A stretch of DNA of 64,000 nt. Source: Sparassis latifolia (taxonomy: Eukaryota > Basidiomycota > Agaricomycetes > Polyporales > Sparassidaceae). The stretch is taken from the NCBI GenBank assembly GCA_018466975.1, contig CM031560.1, positions 930,001 through 994,000 on the forward strand, in the 5' to 3' direction. Under the pieces are notes generated by a model. That model saw only the letters and a list, made by a program, of their open reading frames with translations. It had not been told where the DNA came from and searched no databases. Position numbers and translations under genes: made by a program. Below, one piece after another: positions 11,611-21,947 of the stretch (the stretch's first letter is position 1; every line of letters starts with the position of its first letter).

Positions 11611-12363
11611 TCAGCATTCGTTAGCCATGTGTCCCATCTTATGACAGATGGAACATTTCTTGATCGAGTCTCGCTTCCGCTTCTGGCTTTGGGCGGTAAG
11701 CGCTTGCTCTGGCTCAACGTGCTGATCGCGGTCGAGACGGCACCTATATTCGCCGATGACTACAGTGATCAATTCCGGTGTCATCATTGGCGGAGAGTTT
11801 GGCTGAGAACTCATCGCGCCAGTGTATGACGCCATATACGAGTCCCAGCTGCTGGGCAGGGACTTGATGAGGATCCCATTAAAATCTGCATCCATTATTT
11901 GCTTTCCCATCATCTGTAATTGCTTGCGTATCTCCCGAAGCTTGGCGATGTGCTTCGGGATATTCACGCCTTCATCAGCATGGTAATCATAGAAAACTCG
12001 ACTCAACACTATAATCCCATGTTGTCCTTTCGGCTCCTTTACCGTGCGAAGCAGATCCCACATATGATGCGCCATTGTCGCTCCTTCCGTATGGATCACC
12101 TGTGCATCGTCCAGGCACATGATGATCAAATTCCTCGCCCTCTGATCCTTCTCGCCCCACTTCTGAATCTCGGCATCGCGCGCTTCTCTGGTATCCGGAT
12201 TAGCGCTCGGCTCCGGTTTCTGTATCTCACCGGTGACATAGCCGAGAAGCTTCTTCTCATCCAGGAACGCGGTCATGCGCCTCTTCCACGGCATCCAGTT
12301 GTCCTCCTTCAGAGGATGGATCCGATACATACTGTTCGGAATGTCCTTGTCGTCGTTCGACAT
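11611..12363 (-). CDS. Copia gag (capsid, first zinc knuckle)
   Basis: The frame starts at ATG 12363 (MSNDDKDIPNSMYRI) and contains a copia-type gag domain (LKEDNWMPWKRRMTAFL and later SRVFYDYHADEG). It ends after a CCHC knuckle, CSICHKMGHMANEC, at a TGA (11611-11613). The same frame continues without shift into a second knuckle and then pol. Related elements usually have a tryptophan at this position, so the TGA is either a nonsense change or a readthrough site. Confidence 0.85.
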   Translation of the reverse strand: MSNDDKDIPNSMYRIHPLKEDNWMPWKRRMTAFLDEKKLLGYVTGEIQKPEPSANPDTREARDAEIQKWGEKDQRARNLIIMCLDDAQVIHTEGATMAHHMWDLLRTVKEPKGQHGIIVLSRVFYDYHADEGVNIPKHIAKLREIRKQLQMMGKQIMDADFNGILIKSLPSSWDSYMASYTGAMSSQPNSPPMMTPELITVVIGEYRCRLDRDQHVEPEQALTAQSQKRKRDSIKKCSICHKMGHMANEC

Positions 12364-12468
12364 CCTGTCACCCGGAACAGGGGTAGTTTTTCTTGTATGG
12401 GTGAGGATAGTTTTATTGGTCGTTAGCAGCAGTAGGATACAAGTCCGAGGTTTTAGACGGTCTCGACC

Positions 12469-12664
12469 TGTTGAGAATAATGGATAAATTCCCAAGTGAT
12501 ATCGCGATGATGTCTCGGATGAAGGGAAGACCCGATTTCTCAGCCGGGTTCCCGAAATAGATTTCTTTATATACATTCTATATAAAGTTCCCTTACATAA
12601 TCATTCCCCGCTGTGGCGGGCTCCATGGGTGCCCTCGGATCGCTTCCTCCGGGTATTCCCAACA
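12469..12664 (-). repeat. 5' LTR of the copia element
   Basis: 196 bp, identical by eye to 7895-8090. The coding-strand leader runs from 12468 to the gag start at 12363. I could not identify a tRNA primer-binding site with confidence. Confidence 0.93.
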
Positions 12665-13028
12665 CTTCAAAACCAAGTGCAGTGAACAGACCATATAGAA
12701 AAGCTTACGAGACATCAAAGAAGACTATTAGACATATTTACATTGCTCTGTACTTGCGGGGGAAGCACCCGTAGTTTTCGACTATGGTGCTTATTGCTTA
12801 CTAAGCCTCCTAGTGCTGTTGAAGTTAGATGAATACAACTTCTACGAGCACACTAGAAGAAATTGTGCCACCCGGATATCGAAGAGAAAAGTAATAGCAA
12901 TAGAATCCGGGCGACATATTTCCTCTAGAGGTAGCCCATCCTTTCGCATTCTTTTTTCTCTACTCAGAATGTAAGCGTGACACTTTTGATCACGTGGTAG
13001 TAGTCGAGGATGAACGACCTCTATCTTA

Positions 13029-13823
13029 TATTGGATGACACTCGGAGATCCGGCACGAGGTTTCCAGGACGTTTTGCTGAGGTTCTCCACTGGAGATCCC
13101 TGTCCAGCCACAACACAAACACTGGCATGCTCGGCAAGGGCAAGGTTGCAAAAAGTCAAAGTCAAATTTGGCCTGCCCTAAACTCGCCTCGCCTCGCCTC
13201 GCTGCCACGTCTCCCTGCCTCACAGTTGTCTCACCGTCCTGTTCTCCCGCCCCCCATGATGGTCTCTCTCGGAGTGTCGTCAGCCATCCTTCATTCCCAA
13301 CATGCCACGTGTTCTATTATCAGACAAAGTAGGTCTTCTTCAAAGATATTCTATTTGCAGTTGGCTCCCTATGGCGGCACAAATCAAATTTCTGCCTATG
13401 TACATTATTTTGGCTTGTAGGCAGTTTGTGGCATGTCCTCTGTAGTAGTTCCAGAAATATGATCTATTTATATCACAAGTATTCTGTGTAATTAGCTGAA
13501 AGAGCCAGATTATATAGTGTGCATGCAATACGGAAGAGCCGAGCTGTAGCCTTTACAGGTGGTGAGGGATCTCCGTTGGATGTTACATGGTACATGCTGT
13601 GGAGATTCTGCGACGGGACATCTTACGGATGTTGGCTGAGTAGTAGTAGATATATGCTTACGGTGACCAATATACAACGAGAGGTTACAGAGTTCGAGTA
13701 CAGTTTTTGAACGCATGCAAAATGAGACAGAGCGGGCGAATCTAGATACATCGAGGGAGAGAGCAAACCAAGGAGCTGAACAGGAGATGTGACAGAGCAC
13801 CACAACGCTTTGACGAAACACGC
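13029..13823. other. Intergenic region downstream of RNR1
   Basis: About 0.8 kb with a short CGCCT tandem run (13183-13203). No gene recognised. An open frame at 13010-13420 overlaps the transposon end and has no family resemblance. Confidence 0.45.
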
Positions 13824-16800
13824 TCAGCCTGAGCACATTACGCAGGCTTCCTTGTTCTCCAGAGAGCACATCAACTTCGCCTGCTCGACCTCCCGGTCAC
13901 GCTGACGCAGGAGCGCTGCGGCGAATTCGGGATCCTGCTCTGCCGCCTTCTTCGTTTGGTCATCGAGCGACAGCGAGCCAGACTGCTCAGGGAGCGAGCG
14001 TACCTCATCTGAAGGCGAGGGTGTGCTTGAGTGAGCGACGGGGCTGAACCCATCCAAGGACGTGGCAGTGCTGATGGGGTTGGGAGCGGGCACAGCATGC
14101 GCCGCCTTAGCCGCATCGAGCTTGCCGGCCTGCATGCCCGCGACCTGCTGCCTTTTCGCGTCCTCAAGGACGCTCTGGTCGACAGTAAATTGGATAGCCT
14201 GCGCGGCGGGGCGCGTGCGGAGGTAGTACATGCCCGTCTTGAGGCCCTTCTTCCATCCGTAAAAGTGCATGCTCGTGAGCTGGCCCGATGTCGGCGACTG
14301 CAGGTGCACGTTCAAACTCTGGCTCTGGCAGATGAACGCGCCCCGATCCGCGGCAAGATCGAGCACCTTCTTCTGGCTGATCTCCCAGACGGTCTTGTAG
14401 ATCGCCTTGATGTCATCCGGAATCGAAGGAATGTTTTGCACGGAGCCGTTGTGCGCGATGATCATGTTTTTCATCTGGTCATCCCATAGTTTACGGTCGA
14501 CAAGCTCGCGGAGTAGCCAGGGGCACACAACTTGGAACTCCCCAGCGAGCACACGGCGGGTATAAATGTTACTGTGGGAGGCGACCGCGTAAGCTGCATG
14601 AAAAGAAACTCACTGTTCTAAATCTCGCACCTGGTATATGGCTCGAAGCACTCATTGAAGCCGAGGATCTGACTCGTGGACGCAGTCGGCATAGGAGCAA
14701 CCAGGAGCGAGTTCCTCAAGCCCGTACGCGCAATCTTTGCTTTCAGCTCAGCCCAGTCCCACAGATCAGTGGGCGTTACACCCCACATGTCGTACTGCAG
14801 CTCGCCTTGCGACGCCGGGCTGCCCTTATATGTCTCGTAGGGTCCGTCCTTCTCCGCCTGCTCGCTGCTCGCTTCGAGTGCCGCGTGGTAGATAGTTTCG
14901 AAGATCTGCTTGTTGAGCAGGCGCGCCTCGGGCGAGTCGAACGGCATGCGCAGAGCCATGAACGTGTCCGCGAGGCCCTGAACGCCCACGCCGATCGGAC
15001 GGTGGCGCATGTTCGAGAGCCGTGCCTCCGGGATTGGGTAGTAGTTCACGTCAATGATACGGTTCAAGTTGAAGGCGACAACCTTCGCAATCTCGTGCAG
15101 ATACTTGAAATCGTAGCGGCCATTCTTGATGAAGGAGGGCAGTGCGATAGAAGCCAGGTTACAGACGGCAGTCTCTTCGGGTGATGAATACTCGATAATC
15201 TCCGTGCAGAGGTTAGAAGACTTGATGGTACCCAGATTCTTCTGGTTCGACTTGGCTGCAGCAGAAACAATTGGAAGATTGGATGACATGAGATGAGTTG
15301 TGACGTACCGTTGGCAGCATCCTTATAGAGCATGAAAGGCCCCCCGGTCTCAATCTGAGCATCCATGATCGCATACCATAGTTTCTGTGCCTCGATGGTC
15401 TTCCGGGCACGTCCTTCTCGTTCATATTGTTCGTACAGTTTCTCGAACTCTTCGCCCCATACCTCGTGCAGGCCCGGTGCTTCGTTAGGACAGAACAGTG
15501 ACCAGTGTCCACCTGACTCAACACGTTTCATGCTATGCACAACGTCAGAATCGTACGGAACATACAAAAGGATCATGTTATGACTCACAAGAGGTCGGGG
15601 ATCCAAAGGGCGTAGAAGAGGTCGCGCGCACGGACTTCCTCCTTACCATGATTCTTCCTGAGGTCAATGAACTCGAAGACATCTGCGTGCCACGGCTCGA
15701 TGTAGATAGCAAAGGCACCAGGGCGCTTGTTGCCGCCCTGGTCGACGTAACGAGCCGTCGCGTCGTACGCACGGAGCATCGGTACAATGCCATTAGAGTA
15801 CCCGTTGGTGCCCGCAATGTACGACCTAAAAACTAACCGTCAGCACGGCAAAGAGAATGACCATCAGGTTACGGACCCTGTGGCACGAATGTTGTGGATG
15901 TTGAGGCCGATGCCGCCCGCAGTCTTGCTGATCATTGCGCAGTTCTTGAGCGTGTCGTAGATACCCTCGATCGAGTCATCCTTCATGCATACCAAGAAGC
16001 AAGAACTGAGCTGAGGATGAGGCGTGCCAGCATTGAATAACGTCGGTGATGCGTGCGTGAAGTACCTCTCAGACATAAGGAGATACGTTTTAATGGCTTT
16101 GTTAATTTCAGATCCATGGATACCGACAGCAACACGCATAAGCATGTGTTGCGGGCGCTCAGCCACGCGACCGTCGATCTTGAGGAGGTATGACCGCTCA
16201 AGAGTCTTGAAGCCGAAACTGATGCAAATCCTCAGCGTCGATGACAGCGGGAAACATGGATGAAAACATACTAGTTATAACTGAAGTCGCGATCATAAAT
16301 AATTGCAGAGTCGAGTTGCTCGGCGTTGGCCATAACAACGATGTACGTCTCGTCTGAGATCATGCTAGCTGGGCGACCATTCTTGGGGTTGACTTGAGAA
16401 AAGATGAGCATAAGTACATGGGCAAACCACGATCGACATACCATATGTATACAAATCTTTAATGACAGCGGAGAAGCTCTTCTTAGTCTCCTTGTGTAGA
16501 TTGGAAACAGCGATGCGCGCGGCAAGGATCGCGTAGTCGGGATGTTTAGTGGTGAGGTATGCTGCCGTCTCCGCGGCTAGGTTCTACAAGGAGCTACGCG
16601 TGAACATGTGTTCGCTTGCGAGACGCGGAAAACTGACGTCTAGTTCAACTGTTGTGACACCGTTGTACACACCCATGATCACCTTCTGGGCGATGCTTAT
16701 GCGACGCGTCAATGGAAAGTGGAAACACGATCGAGACAGAAATATACCCTATGGGGTCTACATGTTCATTGTCGAGACCGTAACACAGCTTGCTGATGCG

Positions 16801-17048
16801 TGCAGTGATCTAGGGGCCGCATTGTAAGTGGGGAACGACAAGGGCGGGCCCAAAACGCGTACCTTGTCAAACTGAACACCCTCCTTTCGTCTGAGAAAAG
16901 CCGCGAGAGTCAGCAAACAGACCATGGCACGCGACGCGACGCGTCAAGGCGCGACATACCCATCTGCAAAAAAGAAAATCTAGATCAACGGGGGCGGGAA
17001 AAGGATAGGAGCATGGGGCGTACCTCGCTTGAAGACATAGGAGGCCAT
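13824..17048 (-). CDS. RNR1: Ribonucleoside-diphosphate reductase large subunit
   Basis: Twelve inferred exons total 2,616 nt (871 residues), close to the yeast enzyme. It reduces ribonucleoside diphosphates to deoxy forms in the cytosol with the small R2 subunit. Seen in order: N-terminal ATP cone ([18 protein letters not shown], then [12 protein letters not shown]), [39 protein letters not shown] with the catalytic cysteine, [17 protein letters not shown] with the radical-site Asn-Cys-Glu, and a C-terminal redox pair in CVMCSG. Exons 1 and 2 are 25 nt (17024-17048) and 4 nt (16960-16963). The 4-nt exon is required to restore the invariant RDGR. The ACGCG-rich upstream region suggests G1/S control by an MBF-type factor. 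Confidence 0.97.
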
Positions 17049-17335
17049 CTCTGTAATGCGGTGGCGAGCGAACGTGCGGTATGAAGGAAATAGGTAGGAT
17101 AGGACGCGGTGGTATAAAGACAAGAGTTAATGAAACGCGACGCGCCGTCTTATAATCCGCGGCGCGTGTCTGTTACTAAGCGAAACTCTAACCGTGCGAA
17201 CATTAACATTACCGCGACGCGTTATTGCTCTCTGTTTGGTTCTAGCATCACATGACGTATGCGTTCGAACGCGCCGTGACTTGCGCTCACATCTTCAGTT
17301 GTCCATTCCTCTCTTCCAACGATATTCACCGCCAG
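17049..17335. promoter_or_regulatory. Bidirectional promoter with ACGCG (MCB-like) cluster
   Basis: The 287 bp between the divergent starts of RNR1 and the small gene at 17336 contains six ACGCG cores on either strand (near 17104, 17135, 17140, 17163, 17217 and 17269). One is a full ACGCGT (17217-17222). TATAAG on the minus strand (17149-17154) lies about 100 nt from the RNR1 start. TATAAAG on the plus strand (17113-17119) faces the other gene. ACGCGT is the MluI cell-cycle box that controls DNA-synthesis genes in yeasts. Confidence 0.7.
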
Positions 17336-17989
17336 ATGCCCCAAGCTCAACAAATTCAGGCTTTCGGTCCTCAATATGCGGGACCCGTCCTCCGTGCACC
17401 TTCACCTTCCAGCTCCATTGAATCGGCGGATCATCAAGACGAGACCTCTCTCTCTGACAGCGAGCTTAGTCCATATGACTTTGCTATGAAATGGGACAAG
17501 AAGATACGTCTTAATGATCCCCGCCCAGATGAAGAGGCAGCGAACAAAGAACCCTTACTCCTTCCGCGCCCGAAGACAGCTGCCGAGGAGAAACGTACGT
17601 CGAACACTCACTGGTCTCGTGTTCGTGTTCGTACTCATTATTTTCGACGAATAGTGCTGCACGAAAGAGTGATGATCAACCTGCGTGAGCAGGTGCGATT
17701 GCTAGAGGATGAGTCGCTGTTCGAGCAGACTGTCCTGCGCGGGTCTAAGGTTGGGCTAGAGCAGCAGCCGTCGACCAACGACATCGACGAGATCATGCAC
17801 AGCCTCATGAGTCCTTCCACAAGTATCGGGTCAGCTGCTATCATTCAGCGGGCTGGTTCCTCTGGCACAGCGCTCAGCATAGGCAATGCGCGTACTCGCA
17901 GTCAGGACACAGCTGGAGGCAACGGCACGGATTCGAGTGGCACGACTGTAGGCAAGCGTCCGACGAAGGGCAAAGGGAAAGCCCGATGA
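17336..17989 (+). CDS. Conserved-looking protein of unknown function
   Basis: Two exons (17336-17594, 17655-17989) give 197 residues. The protein begins MPQAQQIQAFGPQYAGPVLR, has an acidic middle with SPYDFAMKWDKKIRLNDPRP, then a predicted helical stretch (EKLLHERVMINLREQVRLLEDESLFEQT). The Ser/Thr/Gly-rich tail ends KRPTKGKGKAR. No domain was recognised. The basic tail would suit a nuclear protein, which is inference only. It is divergent from RNR1 and shares the ACGCG-rich promoter. An upstream in-frame ATG at 17252 exists, but the sequence between looks like leader. Confidence 0.65.
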   Translation: MPQAQQIQAFGPQYAGPVLRAPSPSSSIESADHQDETSLSDSELSPYDFAMKWDKKIRLNDPRPDEEAANKEPLLLPRPKTAAEEKRTSNTHWSRVRVRTHYFRRIVLHERVMINLREQVRLLEDESLFEQTVLRGSKVGLEQQPSTNDIDEIMHSLMSPSTSIGSAAIIQRAGSSGTALSIGNARTRSQDTAGGNGTDSSGTTVGKRPTKGKGKAR

Positions 17990-18380
17990 GGGTAGAGCAG
18001 CGTATGCAACGCATACTCCTGCCTTCACCAAACAGCACTTATACCGTAATTCAGATGCTTTCCCATCGACCGATTGCATTCTACCAGACACCTTCGATCT
18101 CTTTCATCGCGTCGATGAAATTTTCCTGACGAGCGACTTACTCGTCGAGTACGATGCTGATTAGCGTCCGGCCAGCCACACGTCTGATCTCGAGAACAGT
18201 GTGGTGATAAAGCTGTGGTTTACACTAACCCATGCTACCGATGCAATACCTCCGGTATAATGGTAGTACATCGGTAGACTCTACATGTCACATCGTATAC
18301 AGATGAAGGCGGATGGAGAGGAACGAGTATTGTACACATGAGAAAATACAAATGTGTGAAGCTTCCCTCGCATACTAACG
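17990..18380. other. Intergenic region between convergent genes
   Basis: About 390 bp of 3' flanks between the small gene and the first BTB gene. Nothing recognised. Confidence 0.5.
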
Positions 18381-19830
18381 TTAGTCCACAAAGAAATCAG
18401 GTAGAGCCTCCTCGAGAGCCTTGATCTTCTCCTGCATCATCTTCTTCGCAGTCATCCTGCAATCATGATGCATGTACGTCGCAGAGCCCCAGCGCTCAAA
18501 CTCCTTCACCATCGCCCTCATGCGGCCCTGCACGTCTGCCAGGCCGAGCGCGAGTACGGAGTCGCTCTTAGACTTCTCCTTCCAGAATTCGAGCCAGCTC
18601 TGCGTGCACCCGTGCTGATGCCAGGTCGCGCCGCACGTCGGCGCGTGCTCGAACTGCAGCGGCTGCAGGCGGAAGGTCTCCCACGTCTGCGCGAGACGGT
18701 GGAACCCCGAGAGGAGGCGCAGCCGCTGGTTCGGCGAGACTGCCAGAAGTTCATCTCCATCCGTGCCCTCCTGCGCCTTGTCGGGTGCAGGTGCCTGACG
18801 TGGGCCGTCCATGACCATCTTCATGCCGTGCTGGAGCACTTCCATGTACGCGACGCCACGGAGCGCACGGAGGCCGAGGTCGTCCGCGAGGGTCATGGCG
18901 AGGAATGCGTACTGGATCTGCACGTTCATGCGCTGCTTGAGCAGCACGACGAGCGCAGTGAGCAGTCGCGTGTGACTGCACGTCTGCGCGAGCCGCACGA
19001 GCCGCGCGATGCGCACGCCGCTTGCGGCGACATCCTTCGCGCTCACGAATGGTGGGTAGCAGAAGATCGGTGTCGGCTTCCGGTTCACGTATTCGTTCAA
19101 AGCGTCGAGCGCCCATGTCTCGACCGAGCGGAAGGAGTACTTGTTCGCAACGTGCGCGATGTCCATCATCTGGTTAAGGTCGGCGGAGGGGGAGAAGACG
19201 GTCATGAGCTCATTTGGTCTGCATGCGCATGTGAACAAATATTCGCTGCTAGAGCGGTGGCTCCCCTTACAGTGCATAAAGAGCCCATAGAAAGTTCTTG
19301 AATTCCGCGACCGTGTCCCCAGTTAGTATGATCGGGTTGTCGTCAGACGATCCTTCCGTCTCGGAGCGGCCATCCTGCGGCACAGGCATGTCGAACATCG
19401 CGCTGAAGGACGAACAGTCCCTGGTCAAAATCGTTCGATGCACCTGTGCACATCGCAAGGAGATCAAAGCCGTTGCTGGACACGCGTGCTAACAGAGTAA
19501 ATGAGATCGTACATTGAAGAGCGTGTACTCTACACGGAGTATGCAACTTCCGTCGGACAGGTAGAACATGTCGTCCTGCACGACCTCGCCTTCGTATGGG
19601 ACGCGGGGCTGGAGTTCCTGGATGACCTCCGAGTCTTCGTCCTCGAGTCTCGCGCGCTTCCTGCTGGGTGAGCCTGGGGAGGGCGATCTGTATCGCCCTG
19701 CAGATGACGAACGCGAAACATGTGTATCCAGATCTAGAGAGTCTACACTCATGGAAGCGAGCTGAGACTCGGGTGGGGTTGTACTTGACATTAAGTCCGC
19801 AAGCAATCGGCCCGCAACATGAATGCTCAT
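18381..19830 (-). CDS. BTB/POZ domain protein (paralog 1)
   Basis: Three exons (19830-19513, 19443-19271, 19218-18381) give 442 residues. A Ser/Pro-rich N-terminus with a basic SRKRAR cluster precedes a BTB fold of the Agaricomycete type: DDMFYLSDGSCILRVEYTLF, VHRTILTRDCSSFSAMF, then NPIILTGDTVAEFKNFLWALYAL. The C-terminal region is helical with ANKYSFRSVETWALDAL and conserved Cys/His positions (CGATWHQHGC). BTB proteins dimerise and often act as transcription cofactors or ubiquitin-ligase adaptors. The role of this family is unknown. Both introns fall at the same positions as in the paralog at 24899-26227. Confidence 0.88.
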
Positions 19831-20534
19831 AGAAACCCTAGCTTAGGGTCTCCGGATACCAAGGCGAGCAGAAAAAAAGAGAGACTTTTCGGGTTCAACA
19901 CACTGGGGGCGGTAAAAGGACTGCCGTCCTTGCCAGGATGGTAATAGCCAGTATTTGTTTCGGACCAGGTGCAGGAGGAACGTACATCAGGAAAAGTCAA
20001 ATCTGCTTAGCCTCCTTATCTGCCTTAATAAGGAGAAATAAGACAATCCTTCTTCTTATTCCTTCTTATTCTTCCTTATTTCTCCTTACTAGGGAAGCGC
20101 CGACTGGCGTCGGCCTTGACCTTGCTTGCCGAGTGGTAATGCATTTGTTAGATATGCATGTAGTCTAGACAATTTGAAGGGTATTAGTAAATAATAATCA
20201 CCCCCCAAACAGTGTGGTTTAGGTTGTACAAGATTGGAGGGGAAGTTCACAATTCAATTTCAGTACTTCAGATCTCAGACGTCAGAGCCATCATTAAGTG
20301 AATGGGTGACGAACACCACAGATTCACTTCTAGTGAATTTTCTTTATAGACTACATACATGTGCTGTGACAGGGAAAAAGCTGAATTAACGGCGGAAAAA
20401 AACCTGGGTCCGATAGTTGTAGTTAAGTGTTGAATGGACAAGTACAAGCATACAGCAACCAGGCTGATTTTCGAAAGAGAACGGACAACTGGATAATGTT
20501 TGTTACTGGCATCAGGGAATCAGGATTCCTCCAG

Positions 20535-20835
20535 ATGGAGGATAGATCTCCTCGGCTCCATCCGGAGCTGGATGGAGATTGTACCTCTGCATGGAGATGC
20601 CAGCTACAGACAGAGAGAGCTAAAGGCCCCAAGCAAGCAGATGTATCTAGACAGCATTGATATCTCTTCCTACATGCTCTATGAGTATTTTCTGAGAATA
20701 TCCAACAACTCGAGCCTGTCCCTGGTGCTCGCGAGTATGTCCTACGAGCCACGTGCTGTCTCCATCCAGCTCCATGCAGAGATGTGATCTCCATCCGGCA
20801 CGGCACGGAGACGGCCTGCTCCGTATGATGGGGGG
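20535..20835. repeat. Imperfect palindrome rich in CTCCATCC/GGATGGAG
   Basis: The left arm (about 20550-20605) and right arm (about 20762-20810) are imperfect reverse complements. The best stretch pairs GGAGATTGTACCTCTGCATGG with its counterpart at about 20770-20795. Such a foldback is consistent with a MITE or a decayed terminal inverted repeat. No gene was seen. Confidence 0.45.
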
Positions 20836-21373
20836 GATTTCCATCACTCCGGGGCTCCGTCCGCTACCATATGGAGCCTATGGAGCTATCCCAAGTTCCT
20901 GATGGGATGCCTTCCCGTAGGATTTAGAGCATTTCTAAATCATAAAACAGACTACGAAATGCCCCACTGTGTCGGAACAGCAAGATTTGCGAGACCGTAA
21001 CGACGTGAGACCATGATCACTAAATCAAGTTCTAGACGGTCGGAGGACGAACGGCAAGATGATGTAAGTGATGCATAACACCAAATATAGGCGATGATGG
21101 AGGTTGCGAGGGTGCGGAGGTCGAAAATATAGTTTAGGGAGACGTTTAGAATCTGGAAGGGGGGGTCGACCCCCATAAGGTTTAGAAAGGTCTCACTTTG
21201 TTCACAGGCTCGTCGGAGATCAATTGGCCGACGTGCTGGAGTGATTTAGAGACAAAATTTAGCTTTAGAACGGCTACGGGAAGGCATCCACTGATTGAAT
21301 AAGCAACGCCGCGCAACAGATTGTACACGACGCTCGCCGATGGTTCTATATATTCAACAACTTGAACAGACTG

Positions 21374-21641
21374 TACTATCGTTACCCCAGTAAGTTCCCT
21401 TGTTCTCCCTCTAGTCGGAGTTTTAAATGGCACATTTCACTGTCACGCCTAAGTCCTCCAAACTTGCAATTCAGAAACTTCGCACTCTTCCCCTCCGAGT
21501 TTGACTCCCAAGTTGCACAGCCAAGGTATTTGGGACTGTGCACATCTATTGCATTTTTTTGTGATTTTTAGTGCAGCAAAATGCGGCAAACAGCGAAATT
21601 GCATAACTAGACCAGATTGCAGTACTGGGGTAACGATAGTA
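21374..21641. mobile_element. TA-target MITE, short copy
   Basis: 268 bp with the same TIR as the copy at 7015-7482 (21374-21392 and 21623-21641). It matches the right-hand part of that copy at almost every base and lacks about 200 bp next to the left TIR, so one copy is a deletion derivative of the other. The repeated symmetry extends by three bases (CTG/CAG) outside the TA. Confidence 0.8.
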
Positions 21642-21947
21642 CAGGGTTAACGATGCGACGACTGTGGGAGTCGAACATAAAGGCCTTAACCGGAGACACT
21701 CGGGAGAGAAGTCGGGCAGGTACGGGGCACGGAAAAGTGGTGCAATTAAGGGGGGCGAGGAGACCTTGGCAAGCAAGGTGATTTCTTCTTTTTACTCTTT
21801 ATAAGGAAAATAAGAAAGAATAAGACAGAATAAGAAGAAGGATTGTCTTATTTCTCCTTATTAAAGCAGATAAGGAGGCTTAGGCTCATAGATACAGCCT
21901 CTAGTTACCTGCAGGAAGACAGTCGTTCCTTTGTAATAGAGGCTGAG

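Larger units (their letters stand above)
7895..12664 (-). mobile_element. Ty1/copia LTR retrotransposon, complete structure, degraded pol
   Basis: The element is 4,770 bp, has two 196-bp LTRs that look identical, and is flanked by the 5-bp target duplication CTTCA (7890-7894 and 12665-12669). Coding runs on the minus strand in the order gag, protease, integrase, reverse transcriptase, RNase H. Integrase before reverse transcriptase identifies Ty1/copia. A purine-rich tract (GAGGGGGAG on the coding strand) abuts the 3' LTR at 8091. The reading frame is broken by three TGA codons and two frameshifts, so this copy is probably not autonomous. Confidence 0.95.
7788..13026. mobile_element. TIR element split by a copia retrotransposon
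   Basis: A perfect 28-bp inverted repeat beginning AGATAGAGGTCGTTCATCC occurs at 7788-7815 and 12999-13026. Each is flanked outside by TA (7786-7787, 13027-13028). Removing the copia element and one copy of its 5-bp target duplication leaves about 464 bp with no coding potential, so this is a second MITE-like family. No other copy was noticed in the window. Confidence 0.7.
19983..21882. repeat. Composite inverted-repeat island
   Basis: Two arms of about 80 bp (about 20004-20089 on plus and 21801-21882 inverted) share GCCTCCTTATCTGC and AATAAGGAGAAATAAGACAATCC, followed by TCTTCTTATTC. The left arm is preceded at 19983 by a further 20 or so bases that reappear inverted at 22846-22880. The island contains a foldback (20535-20835) and a MITE copy (21374-21641) but no open frame with a recognisable transposase. 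It looks like layered remains of non-autonomous DNA elements. Confidence 0.55.

Noticed and set aside
13183..13203. CGCCT tandem run as a possible repeat array or G-quadruplex
   Set aside because: Only about four units, too short to call more than a microsatellite.
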